DNA from: Pseudacidovorax intermedius
GTDB lineage: Bacteria; Pseudomonadota; Gammaproteobacteria; Burkholderiales; Burkholderiaceae_C
Direction: 5' to 3'
DNA length: 64,000 nucleotides
Assembly: GCF_001476815.1 (NCBI RefSeq)
Contig: NZ_LDSL01000056.1
Span: 1 to 64,000, forward strand
Shown: piece by piece, positions 17,300 through 25,708 of the stretch
How the letters are laid out: every line of letters starts with the position of its first letter
Position numbering within the stretch: position 1 is the stretch's first letter
Translations under genes and position numbers: made by a program
Notes under the pieces: generated by a model
Databases searched by the model: none
What the model was told of the DNA's origin: nothing
Seen by the model: the letters and a program-made list of their open reading frames with translations, nothing else

Positions 17300-17572
17300 G
17301 TGAACAAGTCCGAACTGATCGAACACATCGCCAAGAATGCCGACATCTCCAAGGCCGCCGCCACGCGCGCGCTGGAGTCCACGCTCGGCGCGATCCGCAC
17401 CACGCTCAAGAAGGGCGGCTCGGTCTCGCTGGTCGGCTTCGGTACCTTCGCGGTGGGCAAGCGTGCCGCGCGCACCGGCCGCAATCCGCGCACCGGAACT
17501 GCGATTAAGATCAAGGCCGCGAAAGTTCCCAAGTTCCGTCCCGGCAAGGCGCTCAAGGACACGCTGAACTGA
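17300..17572 (+). CDS. hupB: Nucleoid-associated DNA-binding protein HU
   Basis: 90 aa, the standard HU length, starting with GTG at 17300. The sequence is canonical: [20 protein letters not shown], then [21 protein letters not shown], which holds the beta-arm tip with the intercalating proline (RNPRTG). HU dimers bend and compact DNA and help replication, repair and transcription control. A strong consensus promoter with a long leader lies upstream, fitting an abundant protein. The next feature, 12 bp after the stop, is a tRNA-Val gene, so the two may be co-transcribed and end at the same terminator. Confidence 0.96.
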   Translation: MNKSELIEHIAKNADISKAAATRALESTLGAIRTTLKKGGSVSLVGFGTFAVGKRAARTGRNPRTGTAIKIKAAKVPKFRPGKALKDTLN

Positions 17573-17584
17573 AGCGGAACATCG

Positions 17585-17660
17585 GGGTGCTTAGCTCAGT
17601 TGGTAGAGCGGCGCCCTTACAAGGCGTAGGTCGGCGGTTCGAGCCCGTCAGCACCCACCA
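17585..17660 (+). tRNA. tRNA-Val (anticodon TAC)
   Basis: 76 nt with encoded CCA. Acceptor GGGTGCT pairs with AGCACCC, the D arm is GCTCAGTTGGTAGAGC, the anticodon loop CTTACAA has TAC at 17618-17620, and the T arm holds GGTTCGAGCC. A terminator starts 16 nt downstream. Confidence 0.97.
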
Positions 17661-17676
17661 CCCGATGATCCCGACG

Positions 17677-17703
17677 AAGGCCCGGCATGAGCCGGGCCTT
17701 TTT
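17677..17703 (+). terminator. Rho-independent terminator after tRNA-Val
   Basis: Perfect 10-bp arms (AAGGCCCGGC and its complement) with the loop ATGA, running into a T tract. It ends the hupB/tRNA-Val transcript. Confidence 0.9.
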
Positions 17704-18037
17704 CATCGTCGGGCTGCCCCTGAATGAAAGACGCCGCTCGGCGGCAGCGACCCCACGCATCGGCGAGCCGGGGCATTCCCCTTTCTGAACGACTTGCAAG
17801 CAGCCGTGCGCAGCCCAGGCTTGGCGGTGCCCGGCGGCTAGAATCCGCCGGCTTGCCCTCGGGCAGGCATCAGGGCAGGCGCTGCAGGAGTACACACAAC
17901 AACATCTCTTGCCAGCGAAGAGGCCGGTGGCGGCCTGTTTGCATCCATTCCCCCATGAGTTGCGGCGCGGCCTGTTCGCGTGCCGCTTCTCGTCGTCTCC
18001 ACGGGCATGCAGTGCCCGGTCCTAGAGGTGTGCTGGC
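17704..18037. other. Gene-free stretch upstream of ppiD
   Basis: 334 bp with no convincing gene. An extended -10-like TAGAAT lies at 17839-17844 within CGGCTAGAATCC, followed by three GGGCAGGC-like repeats (around 17850-17880) that could fold in the leader. A CTAGAGGTG ribosome site precedes the ppiD ATG. Confidence 0.4.
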
Positions 18038-19966
18038 ATGTTCGATTTCTTCCGCAAGTACAACAAGATCGTGATGATCTTCCTGTTCTTGCTGATCATT
18101 CCTTCCTTCGTCCTGTTCGGCGTCGATCGCTACAACAGCAACGGTGACCGGGGCGACGTCGTGGCGACGGTGGACGGCCAGTCCATCACCCGTACCGAGT
18201 GGGACCAGCAGCACCGCAACGAAACCGACCGCCTGCGCCAGCAGATGCCCAGCCTGGACGCGTCGATCTTCGACTCCGACGCCGCCCGCTACAGCACGCT
18301 CGAGCGCATGGTCCGCAACCGCGTGCTCACCGCCGCGGCGCTCAAGACCAACATGACCGTGTCCGACGACCGGCTCGCGCGGCTCTTCGCCGAAGACCCG
18401 GGCCTCGCCAGCTTCCGCGACGACAAGGGCAACTTCGACCGGCAGCGTTTCATCCTGGCCACGGGGCGCACGCCCGAGCAGTACGAGGCCGCCGTGCGCG
18501 CCGACATGGCCACGCAGCAGCTGCTGTCCGGCGTGACCGGCTCGGCCGCCACCAATGCCGCACCGCTGGACGTGGTGCTCAACGCCCTGCGCGAGCGCCG
18601 CGAGATCCAGGTGGCCCGCTTCCTGCCGGCCGACTTCGCGAAGAACGTCAGCGTGAGCGATGCCGACGTCGAGGCCTACTACAAGAGCCACGAGGACCGC
18701 TACCGCCTGCCCGAGCAGCTGGATGTCGAGTACATCGTGCTCAATTCCGACGCCGTGAAGAAGGGCATCACCGTGCCCGAGGCCGACCTCAAGGCCTACT
18801 ACGAGCAGAACAAGGAACGCTTCGGCACCAAGGAAGAACGCAAGGCCTCCCACATCCTGATCGCCGCCGGCAAGGACGCGCCGGCCGCGGAGCGCGACAA
18901 GGCCAAGGCCCGTGCCGAGGAATTGCTGGCCGAGCTGCGCAAGTCGCCCGGCAGCTTCGCCGAACTGGCGAAGAAGAATTCGCAGGACCCGGGTTCCGCC
19001 GCGCAGGGCGGCGCGCTCGACTTCGTCACCCGCGGCGCGATGGTCAAGCCCTTCGAGGACGCGATGTTCGCCCTCAAGAAGGGCGAGATCAGCGACGTGG
19101 TGCCGACCGATTACGGCTACCACATCATCCGCCTGGACGATGTGAAGCCTGGTGTGGTCCAGCCTTTCGAACAGGTGCGTGCGCGCCTGGAGGACGAGAT
19201 CCGCACGCAGCACGCCTCGCAGGCCTTCGCCAAGCAGGCCGAGACGCTGTCCGACCTGGTCTACCAGAACGCCGACAGCCTGCAGCCGGCGGCCGATGCG
19301 CTCAAGCTGAGCATCCAGAAGGCGCAGGGCGTCGGCCGCACGCCGGCACCGGGCGCGCAGGGGCCTCTGGCCAACCGCAACTTCCTGAATGCGCTGTTCG
19401 CCGCCGACACGCGCGAGCGCAAGCACAACACCGAAGCCATCGACCTGGGCGGCAACCAGCTGGCCGTGGGCCGCGTGACGCGCGACCTGCCGGCCCGTGT
19501 GCAGCCCTTCGACGAGGTCAAGGCGCGCGTGCGCGAGCAACTGGTCGCGGAGCGCGCCGCCGAGGCCGCCCGCAAGGAAGGCGAGGCCAAGCTCGCCGCC
19601 TGGCGCGCCGAACCTGCGGGCGCCACGCCCGCTGGCCTGGGGCAGCCGGTGACCGTCTCCCGCGTGGACAACGCCGCCAACCAGCCGCCCGCGCTCGTCG
19701 AGGCAGCCCTGCGGGCCGATCCTTCCAAGCTGCCCGCCTGGGTCGGCGTCGACCTGGGCGCGGAGGGCTATGCGGTCGTGCGCGTCGACAAGGTGCTGCC
19801 GCCGGGCCAGGTGCCTGCCGAACAGGCCCAGCAGGAAAGGGGCCAGCTGGCGCAGGCCGTGGCCGGTGCGGAGGCCGAGGCGTACTACAACATGCTCAAG
19901 GACCGCTTCAAGGCGCAGATCAAGGTGCCGCGTCCGAAGGACGGTACTGCGGTCGTCGCGAACTGA
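18038..19966 (+). CDS. ppiD: Membrane-anchored periplasmic folding chaperone / peptidyl-prolyl isomerase PpiD
   Basis: 642 aa. A short cytoplasmic N-terminus (MFDFFRKYNK) and one transmembrane helix (IVMIFLFLLIIPSFVLFGV, residues about 11-31) anchor a large periplasmic part. A SurA-like chaperone domain follows (WDQQHRNETDRLRQQMP...), then one parvulin domain (about 265-365: RKASHILIAAG, FAELAKKNSQDPGSAAQGGALDF from 18959, DYGYHIIRLDD) and a C-terminal chaperone segment. PpiD works at the SecYEG exit and helps outer-membrane and periplasmic proteins fold. The length matches E. coli PpiD (623 aa). It lies between two tRNA genes, its usual place in related genomes. Confidence 0.93.
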   Translation: MFDFFRKYNKIVMIFLFLLIIPSFVLFGVDRYNSNGDRGDVVATVDGQSITRTEWDQQHRNETDRLRQQMPSLDASIFDSDAARYSTLERMVRNRVLTAAALKTNMTVSDDRLARLFAEDPGLASFRDDKGNFDRQRFILATGRTPEQYEAAVRADMATQQLLSGVTGSAATNAAPLDVVLNALRERREIQVARFLPADFAKNVSVSDADVEAYYKSHEDRYRLPEQLDVEYIVLNSDAVKKGITVPEADLKAYYEQNKERFGTKEERKASHILIAAGKDAPAAERDKAKARAEELLAELRKSPGSFAELAKKNSQDPGSAAQGGALDFVTRGAMVKPFEDAMFALKKGEISDVVPTDYGYHIIRLDDVKPGVVQPFEQVRARLEDEIRTQHASQAFAKQAETLSDLVYQNADSLQPAADALKLSIQKAQGVGRTPAPGAQGPLANRNFLNALFAADTRERKHNTEAIDLGGNQLAVGRVTRDLPARVQPFDEVKARVREQLVAERAAEAARKEGEAKLAAWRAEPAGATPAGLGQPVTVSRVDNAANQPPALVEAALRADPSKLPAWVGVDLGAEGYAVVRVDKVLPPGQVPAEQAQQERGQLAQAVAGAEAEAYYNMLKDRFKAQIKVPRPKDGTAVVAN

Positions 19967-20004
19967 CGAAGACGGCAGCGTGGTGGTGCGGTGAATTTTT
20001 CCGC

Positions 20005-20010
20005 TATACT
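20005..20010 (+). promoter_or_regulatory. -10 box (TATACT) of tRNA-His
   Basis: TATACT begins 19 nt before the tRNA 5' end. The -35 region is not close to consensus. Confidence 0.5.
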
Positions 20011-20023
20011 GCGCGGCTGACTT

Positions 20024-20100
20024 GGTGGCTGTAGCTCAGTTGGTAGAGTCCAGGATTGTGATTCCTGTCGTCGTGGGTTCGAGTCCCATCAGCCACCCCA
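20024..20100 (+). tRNA. tRNA-His (anticodon GTG)
   Basis: 77 nt with encoded CCA. The 5' end GGTGGCT pairs with AGCCACC, including the extra G(-1) opposite C73 typical of tRNA-His. The anticodon loop TTGTGAT has GTG at 20058-20060. Confidence 0.97.
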
Positions 20101-20114
20101 AAGAACTTCGAACT

Positions 20115-20140
20115 AAGCCCCTGACTCCAGGGGCTTTTTT
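20115..20140 (+). terminator. Rho-independent terminator after tRNA-His
   Basis: 9-bp arms AAGCCCCTG/CAGGGGCTT with a 4-nt loop, then a run of T. It lies 14 nt after the tRNA. Confidence 0.9.
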
Positions 20141-20141
20141 C

Positions 20142-20407
20142 TTGTCCCGACATTTTGCAGCCGGACCGTTTGGCCCGAAGCGGCCCAGACGTTCCCGACG
20201 CGGTAACCGTCGTTGCAAAGCCAAACGATTGGAGGTTCTGCCTCCGCGTAGGACCGCCGCTACGCCGAGACGCGCTGTTCGACGCTGGACGGTGCCCCGG
20301 CCCAAACCGACCATCGTGCCCGCCGTTTCTGGCCGCTGGACGGCTGGGTCGGCCACTGGCAGGGCGATGCCCTCGTTCGAACCGGGCATCACTCCTCCAG
20401 ACCTCGC
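20142..20407. other. Gene-free stretch before the hybrid kinase gene
   Basis: 266 bp without a recognisable gene, RNA or repeat. A CTCCTCC-type sequence lies close to the GTG start of the kinase on its 5' side. Nothing else was supported. Confidence 0.3.
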
Positions 20408-22546
20408 GTGCACGATCCGACCCCTGTACCTTTTCTCGCCGGCGGCGGCCGCGCCACCGAGTTGATCCTGGCTCGGGACTGGACCGACCATCCGCTGGGG
20501 CCGCCGGCCGAGTGGCCGGAAGGCCTGAAGGTCGCGCTCAGCCTGGTCGTCAATTCACCCGAGTCGATGATCCTGTGCTGGGGGCCGGCGCTGCACTTCT
20601 TCTTCAACGACACCTACATCCCGCTGCTGGGCCCGCGCGTGGGCTGGGCCATGGGCGCGCCCTTCGACGAGGTGTGGGCGGACGCGCTCGAGCAGGCCCA
20701 CCCCATCATCGCGCAGGCCATGGCCGGCCACAGCCAGCGCTTCAACGACCTGCACTGGAAGCTGGCCACCGACCGCGGGCAGGCCGACACCTGGTGGACC
20801 TTCTCCTATTCCCGCATCCTCGACGCGCAGGGCGAGGTGGCGGGTCTGTTCATCTTCACCAACGAAACCACGGCCAAGGTACAGGCGGATGCCGCGCTGC
20901 GGGAGAGCACCGAACGCCAGCGCCAGACCCTGCAGCAGATGCCTGGCTTCATCGCCATCCTCAGCGGTCCCGAACACCGCTTCGACTACGTGAACGATGC
21001 GTACGTGGCCATCGCCGGCCCGCGCCAGTTCATCGGCCGCACCGTGCGCGAGGTGCTGCCGGAATTGCAGGGCCAGGGCTTCTACGAACTGCTCGACCAG
21101 GTCTATGCGTCGGGCACGCCTTACGCCAGCCAGGCGATGCCGATCCAGCTGGCGCACCGCGCGCCGGGGGATGCCGAGCGCTTCATCGACTTCCTCTACG
21201 AGCCGATCCGCGACCCTGCCGGCCAGGTGAGCGGCATCTTCGTCGGCGGCTACGACGTCACCGAGCGCGTGCGTGCGCAGCGCCTGCTGGCCGAGGCCAA
21301 CCGCAACCTGGAGCAGCGGGTGCAGAGCACCGTGCGCGAACTGATGGCCGCCGAGGCGGCGCTGCGCCATTCGCAGAAGATGGAGGCCGTTGGCCAGCTC
21401 ACCGGCGGCCTGGCCCACGATTTCAACAACCTGCTGACGGCCGTGACCGGTTCGCTGGAGTTGATCCAGCGCCATGCCGCACGCGGCCGCTGGGCCGACA
21501 TCGACCGTTACGTCGCGACGGCGCAGGGTGCGGCGCGCCGCGCCGCCGCGCTCACGCACCGCCTGCTCGCCTTCTCGCGGCGCCAGACGCTGGACCCGAG
21601 GGTGGTCAACGTCAACGAACTCGTCGCCGGCATGGTGGATCTGATCCGCCGGACGGTGGGCCCGGCCATCGCGCTCGAGACGGTGGGCGCGGCGGCGCTG
21701 TGGACCACCCTCGTCGATGTGCCCCAGCTCGAGAGTGCGCTGCTCAACCTGTGCATCAATGGGCGCGATGCCATGCCCGACGGCGGCCGCATCACGATCG
21801 AGACGTCCAACCGCTGGATCGACGCGCAGACCGCCGAGGCGCGCGGCATGCAGCCCGGCCCCTATGTCTCGCTGAGCGTGACCGACACCGGCACGGGCAT
21901 GACGCCGGAGGTGCAGGCCAAGGCCTTCGACCCCTTCTTCACCACCAAGCCTATCGGGCAGGGCACGGGGCTTGGGCTGTCCATGATCTACGGCTTCGCC
22001 CAGCAGTCGGGCGGCCACGTGCGCATCCACTCCGAAGTCGGGGTGGGCACCACGGTGTGCATCGAACTGCCGCGGCATCTCGGCATGCCGCAGGCCCAGG
22101 CCGCCGCGGTCGCCATGGCGGCACAACAGGCGCCACCGCATGCGACGGTGCTGGTGGTCGACGACGAGCCGGCGGTGCGGCGGCTGATGGTCGAGTGCCT
22201 GACCGAGCTGGGCTACACCCTGCTGGAAGCCGGCGACGGGCCTTCGGCGTTGCGCCTGCTGGCCTCCGAGGCGCGCATCGATCTGCTGGTCAGCGACGTG
22301 GGCCTGCCCGGCGGCATGAACGGTCGGCAATTGGCCGACGCGGCACGCACCACCCGGCCGCACCTCAAGGTGCTGTTCGTCACGGGCTATGCCGAGAACG
22401 CCCTGATCGGCAGCGGCCAGCTGGCGTCCGGCATGGCCGTCATGACCAAGCCCTTCGCGATGGACCAGTTGTGCACGCGCGTCCAGGAGCTGGTGACTGC
22501 GCCGCAGGCGGAGCAGGCGCGCGCGCAGTCGACTCAGGGCCTGTGA
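20408..22546 (+). CDS. Soluble hybrid sensor histidine kinase (PAS-PAS-HisKA-HATPase-REC)
   Basis: 712 aa from a GTG at 20408. There is no membrane segment, so it senses a cytoplasmic signal. Two PAS-like domains come first (about 30-150, with WWTFSYSRILDAQGEVAGLF; and about 175-285, with RFIDFLYEPIRD). The kinase core has the phospho-acceptor His337 in GGLAHDFNNLL, the HDFNN class often fused to receivers, the N box NLCINGRDAMPDGG, and the G boxes DTGTGMTP and GTGLGLSMI. A receiver follows (about 575-700) with phospho-acceptor Asp630 in LVSDVGLPGG and a conserved Lys in TKPF. No partner regulator gene is adjacent. The 3' end overlaps the convergent downstream gene by 13 bp. Confidence 0.9.
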   Translation: MHDPTPVPFLAGGGRATELILARDWTDHPLGPPAEWPEGLKVALSLVVNSPESMILCWGPALHFFFNDTYIPLLGPRVGWAMGAPFDEVWADALEQAHPIIAQAMAGHSQRFNDLHWKLATDRGQADTWWTFSYSRILDAQGEVAGLFIFTNETTAKVQADAALRESTERQRQTLQQMPGFIAILSGPEHRFDYVNDAYVAIAGPRQFIGRTVREVLPELQGQGFYELLDQVYASGTPYASQAMPIQLAHRAPGDAERFIDFLYEPIRDPAGQVSGIFVGGYDVTERVRAQRLLAEANRNLEQRVQSTVRELMAAEAALRHSQKMEAVGQLTGGLAHDFNNLLTAVTGSLELIQRHAARGRWADIDRYVATAQGAARRAAALTHRLLAFSRRQTLDPRVVNVNELVAGMVDLIRRTVGPAIALETVGAAALWTTLVDVPQLESALLNLCINGRDAMPDGGRITIETSNRWIDAQTAEARGMQPGPYVSLSVTDTGTGMTPEVQAKAFDPFFTTKPIGQGTGLGLSMIYGFAQQSGGHVRIHSEVGVGTTVCIELPRHLGMPQAQAAAVAMAAQQAPPHATVLVVDDEPAVRRLMVECLTELGYTLLEAGDGPSALRLLASEARIDLLVSDVGLPGGMNGRQLADAARTTRPHLKVLFVTGYAENALIGSGQLASGMAVMTKPFAMDQLCTRVQELVTAPQAEQARAQSTQGL

Positions 22547-23157
22547 GCGCCCAGAGCGCGGGGTGTCGCCTCGATCAGGGCGCAAAGCGCGGCCGGCAGC
22601 GCATCGGCTTGCGCAGGAGCCGCATCGGTCCATGCCGGGCCTTCGCTGTGGATGACGGGGGTCCACTCCGGCAGCGCTGCTGAAGACACCACGGCGTCCT
22701 GGTGAGCGGGCAGGACCCATATCGGCCCTGTGCTGTCTGGCGTATAGGCCAGCGCCATGGCCGGGTGTCGTTTGCTGCCATTGGCGTCGCGCACGACGCC
22801 ATAGATCAGACGAAGCTGCGAGGCTGGCACACCAAGCGCGCGCAGCGTCAGGTAGCGGAGCTGCGCATGAAGGCGCTGGTCGGCGAGTGAGGACGGGGAC
22901 GGCGCATCCGGTTGCGGCAGCGTCTGGTTCCAGAATGGGCCGACCCAGGCGAGCGCGCCGGATACCTCTCGCGGCGCGTGCCGGACGATCTTGTCGCGCC
23001 ATGCCCGCGCCTCCTGCCAGGCTGCGGGGCCGCAGCCTGCGGGCGCGGCATCCTGAGCGGGGGGGGCGTGATGACGCGGCAGGAAGACGAAGGCGATGCA
23101 GGCGAAGGCCACGGCGGCCTGAAAGGCGGCCCGGCGCGGGGCGTCGGCGCTGGCCAT
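22534..23157 (-). CDS. Degenerate transglutaminase-like cysteine peptidase homologue (BTLCP-like), secreted or membrane-anchored
   Basis: 207 aa. An N-terminal hydrophobic segment (AAFQAAVAFACIAFVFLP) suggests a signal peptide or anchor. The middle, LRYLTLRALGVPASQLRLIYGVVRD, matches the core helix and strand of bacterial transglutaminase-like cysteine peptidases (COG3672, the LapG group), which normally read DCEDFA-x-K-x(2)-LRxLGxPxxxLRL. Here the DCED segment is replaced by DQRLHAQ, so the nucleophilic Cys is absent. The catalytic His region, usually HMVL, reads RHPAMALAY. It is probably a non-catalytic descendant. Family assignment rests on one motif region. The ATG at 23157 has no strong ribosome site. 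The gene converges on the hybrid kinase with a 13-bp overlap. Confidence 0.55.
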   Translation of the reverse strand: MASADAPRRAAFQAAVAFACIAFVFLPRHHAPPAQDAAPAGCGPAAWQEARAWRDKIVRHAPREVSGALAWVGPFWNQTLPQPDAPSPSSLADQRLHAQLRYLTLRALGVPASQLRLIYGVVRDANGSKRHPAMALAYTPDSTGPIWVLPAHQDAVVSSAALPEWTPVIHSEGPAWTDAAPAQADALPAALCALIEATPRALGAHRP

Positions 23158-23778
23158 CACCGCGACGCTGCAGGGTCGAAGGGCACCGCCAGCGCGCTGA
23201 TCCAGCGGCGCCTCCGAACCTGGCCTCCTGCCGCAACAAAGCAACCGCGCCTGTGTGGCCACGCCAGGGCGCCGCGCATGGCGACGGCACGCACGCCATC
23301 GTTCCGAACGCACGGCGGTTGGGCCGGTGTGCACCTGCCACGGGCAGGAGCTGGGGGCGAAGCGGCGCGGGCGGACAAGAGAAGCGATCGAAGACGGCGG
23401 TGCGGCAGGATTCTGTCGATCTGCCGACGCCCTGACTCTGAACAATGTCCCCGCTTCTCGCAGCGATGTGCGTCTGCGACAGGTGGCTGCGCCGCTGAAT
23501 AAATCTGAATGCTCGGCGGTGCCCCGGGGCATGGACTGAAAAATGTGAACCGTGTCGCGCACAGGCTGCGTGACGGACGCCCACGCCGACGGCCAGCCCT
23601 GTTCTCCACGGCGGCTCGTGCGGGGTGGCTTTTCGATCAGGTGGCCTTGCAGTGGCGCACCTGTGACCTGGCGCCTGCCGAGCAGGGCCGAGGCCGCTTT
23701 CCTGCTTCGGGAGGAACAGGACGGTCGACCAGGATCGCGCAGCAAGGCACCCACGAGGTGGGAAAACAGGGAGAGCTT
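23158..23778. other. 621-bp gene-poor stretch
   Basis: No frame here shows homology or a convincing start. Base composition is less GC-biased than the flanking genes around 23440-23560 (AATAAATCTGAATG, ACTGAAAAATGTGAAC). No repeat or hairpin terminator was identified. Confidence 0.3.
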
Positions 23779-23883
23779 ATGACGACTTGGTTGTCATTCT
23801 TGTTGGGGCTGGTGGCAGGGGGCGCACTGGGCATTCTGGTGGCGGCCTTGTGCACCGGGGGCATGAGCGAGGAGTCGCCTTGA
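23779..23883 (+). CDS. Small single-span membrane protein (34 aa)
   Basis: A 34-aa frame: MTTWLSFLLGLVAGGALGIL, then VAALCTGGMSEESP. It begins at an ATG 4 nt after a strong GGGAGAG ribosome site. Residues 4-25 form one continuous glycine-zipper-like hydrophobic helix (GLVAGGALG) and the tail is short and acidic. This resembles small orphan membrane proteins annotated in many proteobacteria, but no named family is claimed. It stands alone in a gene-poor 1.2-kb stretch, which together with the clean ribosome site argues for a real gene. It could bind a membrane partner or act as a small membrane-active peptide. Confidence 0.6.
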   Translation: MTTWLSFLLGLVAGGALGILVAALCTGGMSEESP

Positions 23884-24334
23884 GCGACGCGCTCCAGAGA
23901 CGGCATCGGTGATGTGGCAGCGAGGCCGAGCATGCGCGCGTTCGTTGCCTCGCTGGGCTTGCCCAAGGCCCGACTGCTGGCCGCCATCAGCGGCTGCGCG
24001 CGCAGTTTGCATTGCCCCTGGATGCCCGATGGGCCATGCACGTCCCAACACCCCGCCGCTTCGCTATAAATGCGCGCCATGACTAGCGCGACGGTTGCGC
24101 TTCGCGCCTCGACCCCGGGCGCTCGTACGCGCCTTTCGCGCACGGCGAGGAAACGCTCGCCTCTGATCCCTGGCATGCCAGCGCGAGCTCGGGTTCGGCT
24201 TCTTTTCGTGCCGATGATCGCGAGGAATGTTCAGATTCCGGGGCGTTCGTACGGCTTAACTTAATGAAAAAATGTTACTCCCAACGTTCCACTTGAGGCG
24301 ATGAGCTCCCCGAGGACTCATCCGGAATTCACCG
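23884..24334. other. 451-bp gene-free stretch before the response-regulator gene
   Basis: No gene supported. A TATAAA hexamer lies at 24065-24070 and an AT-rich patch (CTTAACTTAATGAAAAAATG) at about 24254-24273, 60-80 bp before the response regulator; the latter may hold its promoter. An imperfect hairpin ATGAG/CTCAT flanks CTCCCCGAGGA near 24301-24321 in the presumed leader. Confidence 0.35.
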
Positions 24335-25054
24335 ATGCGGATTGCAGTCCTGGAAGACGACGAAGCACAGACCACCCAGCTCCAGCGTGCGCTGAGCAGC
24401 CCGTTCAGCCGGGAAGAAGACGAGAACGCCTGCACTTGCTACGACAGTGGCGAGACCCTCAGGCGCGCGTTGCGCACCGAGACCTTCGACCTGTTGCTGC
24501 TTGACTGGATGGTGCCCGACCTGGAGGGGCTCGACCTGCTCAAGTGGCTGCGCATGGAGCGGCTGGACACCACACCGGTCATCATGCTGAGCGTGCGCGG
24601 TGCCGAGCGGGACGTGGCCATGGCGCTCAATGCCGGTGCGGACGATTACGTGCTCAAGCCCTTCCGTCCACTGGAACTGCGAGCGCGGGTTGCGCGGGTG
24701 TACCAGCGTGCCGCGCGCTCGCGCACCGAACTGCAGAGCACCTTCGGCCGCTGGGCCTTCGATGCGGTCAGCAAGACGGTGCGCATCGCCGGCCAGGGCG
24801 GCGAGCCCGACCAGACGGTGTTGCTGACCGAGCGTGAGTTCCGCTTCGCCCTCGCGCTGTTCCGCAATCTCAACCGCACGGTGTCGCGGGGCCATCTGCT
24901 CACGGCGGCGGGTGGCAGCTCCCAGGAGTTTCCCACCCGGCCCCTCGACATCCACATCTATCGACTGCGCAACAAGCTCGCGCTCGACGGCTCCCGCAGC
25001 GTCAAGCTGCAGACGGTCTACGGGCAGGGCTACCGGCTGAGCGGCGAGCCTTGA
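24335..25054 (+). CDS. OmpR/PhoB-family response regulator
   Basis: 239 aa. The receiver domain (1-120) has the acidic pair EDDE (8-9), phospho-acceptor Asp57 in LLLLDWMVPD, Thr/Ser in VIMLSVRG and the conserved Lys in YVLKPF. The C-terminal winged helix (about 140-238) is of the OmpR type (LTEREFRFALALFRNLNRTVSR, VYGQGYRL). It lies first in a three-gene set with a coiled-coil membrane protein (69 bp downstream) and a membrane hybrid kinase, so the kinase, through its receiver and Hpt domains, is its probable phosphate donor. Target genes are unknown. Confidence 0.92.
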   Translation: MRIAVLEDDEAQTTQLQRALSSPFSREEDENACTCYDSGETLRRALRTETFDLLLLDWMVPDLEGLDLLKWLRMERLDTTPVIMLSVRGAERDVAMALNAGADDYVLKPFRPLELRARVARVYQRAARSRTELQSTFGRWAFDAVSKTVRIAGQGGEPDQTVLLTEREFRFALALFRNLNRTVSRGHLLTAAGGSSQEFPTRPLDIHIYRLRNKLALDGSRSVKLQTVYGQGYRLSGEP

Positions 25055-25123
25055 GGCTTGGCGGCCCGGCCCCCCGATCAGCATGCGGCGCGATTGCCGC
25101 AGCGATGCAGGAAGGGAGTTCTC

Positions 25124-25708
25124 ATGAAAAGCTGCAGCACCACAGAGCAGCAGGCGGCCTGGAACGACCGCGCGACGGAGTTGCTGGACGAGGTCCGTCG
25201 CTATCACGCCGACGCCGAAGTCATGCGTCTGAACCTGACATTCACGACGGGCCGGGCCATGGCCAAGCTGGACGTCCTGGCGACGGAGCTGAAGCAGCTG
25301 GCCGAGACCCGCGGCCCCTCGGCCGCCGCGGTGGACCTGCAGGACATCCGGGGCCGGCTCGAAGTGTCGATGCGGCAGCTCGAGATGCTGGGCGCGCGCA
25401 TGAACAGCGACGCGTCGACGCTGCTGCGTACCGCGCAGCGTCTGGCGGTACTGCTCGTCTCGCTGAGCATGGCCGCCAGCATCGGCGTGGTGGCCTGGTT
25501 CGCGCGTGTGCACGCGGAGGCGGCTGCGCTGGGCGAACAGGTGGCCGTGATGCAGGCGAAGGTCAGCCAACTGGAGAGCCGCGGCGCCAACCTCGCCTTC
25601 CGTGAGTGCACCGATTCGGCCGGTCGCGCCCGGTTGTGCGTGCGCGCCGATCTCCACGCGCGCACCGCGGAAGACGGCTACGTCGTGGTCGATCCGCACA
25701 CGCGATGA
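25124..25708 (+). CDS. Single-span coiled-coil membrane protein of the three-gene phosphorelay
   Basis: 194 aa, unrecognised. The ATG at 25124 follows an AGGGAG ribosome site. Residues 1-105 are helical and heptad-rich (ATELLDEVRRYHADAEVMRLNL; MRQLEMLGARMNSDAS). One transmembrane helix follows (LAVLLVSLSMAASIGVVAWFA, about 108-128), then a coiled coil (EAAALGEQVAVMQAKVSQLES) and a small C-terminal part with two Cys (ECTDSAGRARLCVRAD). If the helix runs inside to outside, the Cys-containing tail is periplasmic. It overlaps the downstream kinase gene by 4 bp (ATGA) and follows the response regulator, so it is likely an accessory sensor or scaffold for that kinase; this is inference from context. 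Confidence 0.75.
   Translation: MKSCSTTEQQAAWNDRATELLDEVRRYHADAEVMRLNLTFTTGRAMAKLDVLATELKQLAETRGPSAAAVDLQDIRGRLEVSMRQLEMLGARMNSDASTLLRTAQRLAVLLVSLSMAASIGVVAWFARVHAEAAALGEQVAVMQAKVSQLESRGANLAFRECTDSAGRARLCVRADLHARTAEDGYVVVDPHTR

Noticed and set aside
20555-23584. A 1009-codon minus-strand frame opposite the hybrid kinase gene
   Set aside because: Shadow of the kinase coding strand; no domain is recognisable and there is no ribosome site.
23637-24176. A 179-codon minus-strand frame in the gene-poor region
   Set aside because: It runs antisense to the small membrane protein and shows no domain, signal or start context.
24070-24264. A 64-codon frame next to a TATAAA hexamer
   Set aside because: Basic, Arg/Pro-rich product with no conserved pattern and no Shine-Dalgarno sequence; the hexamer has no -35 partner.
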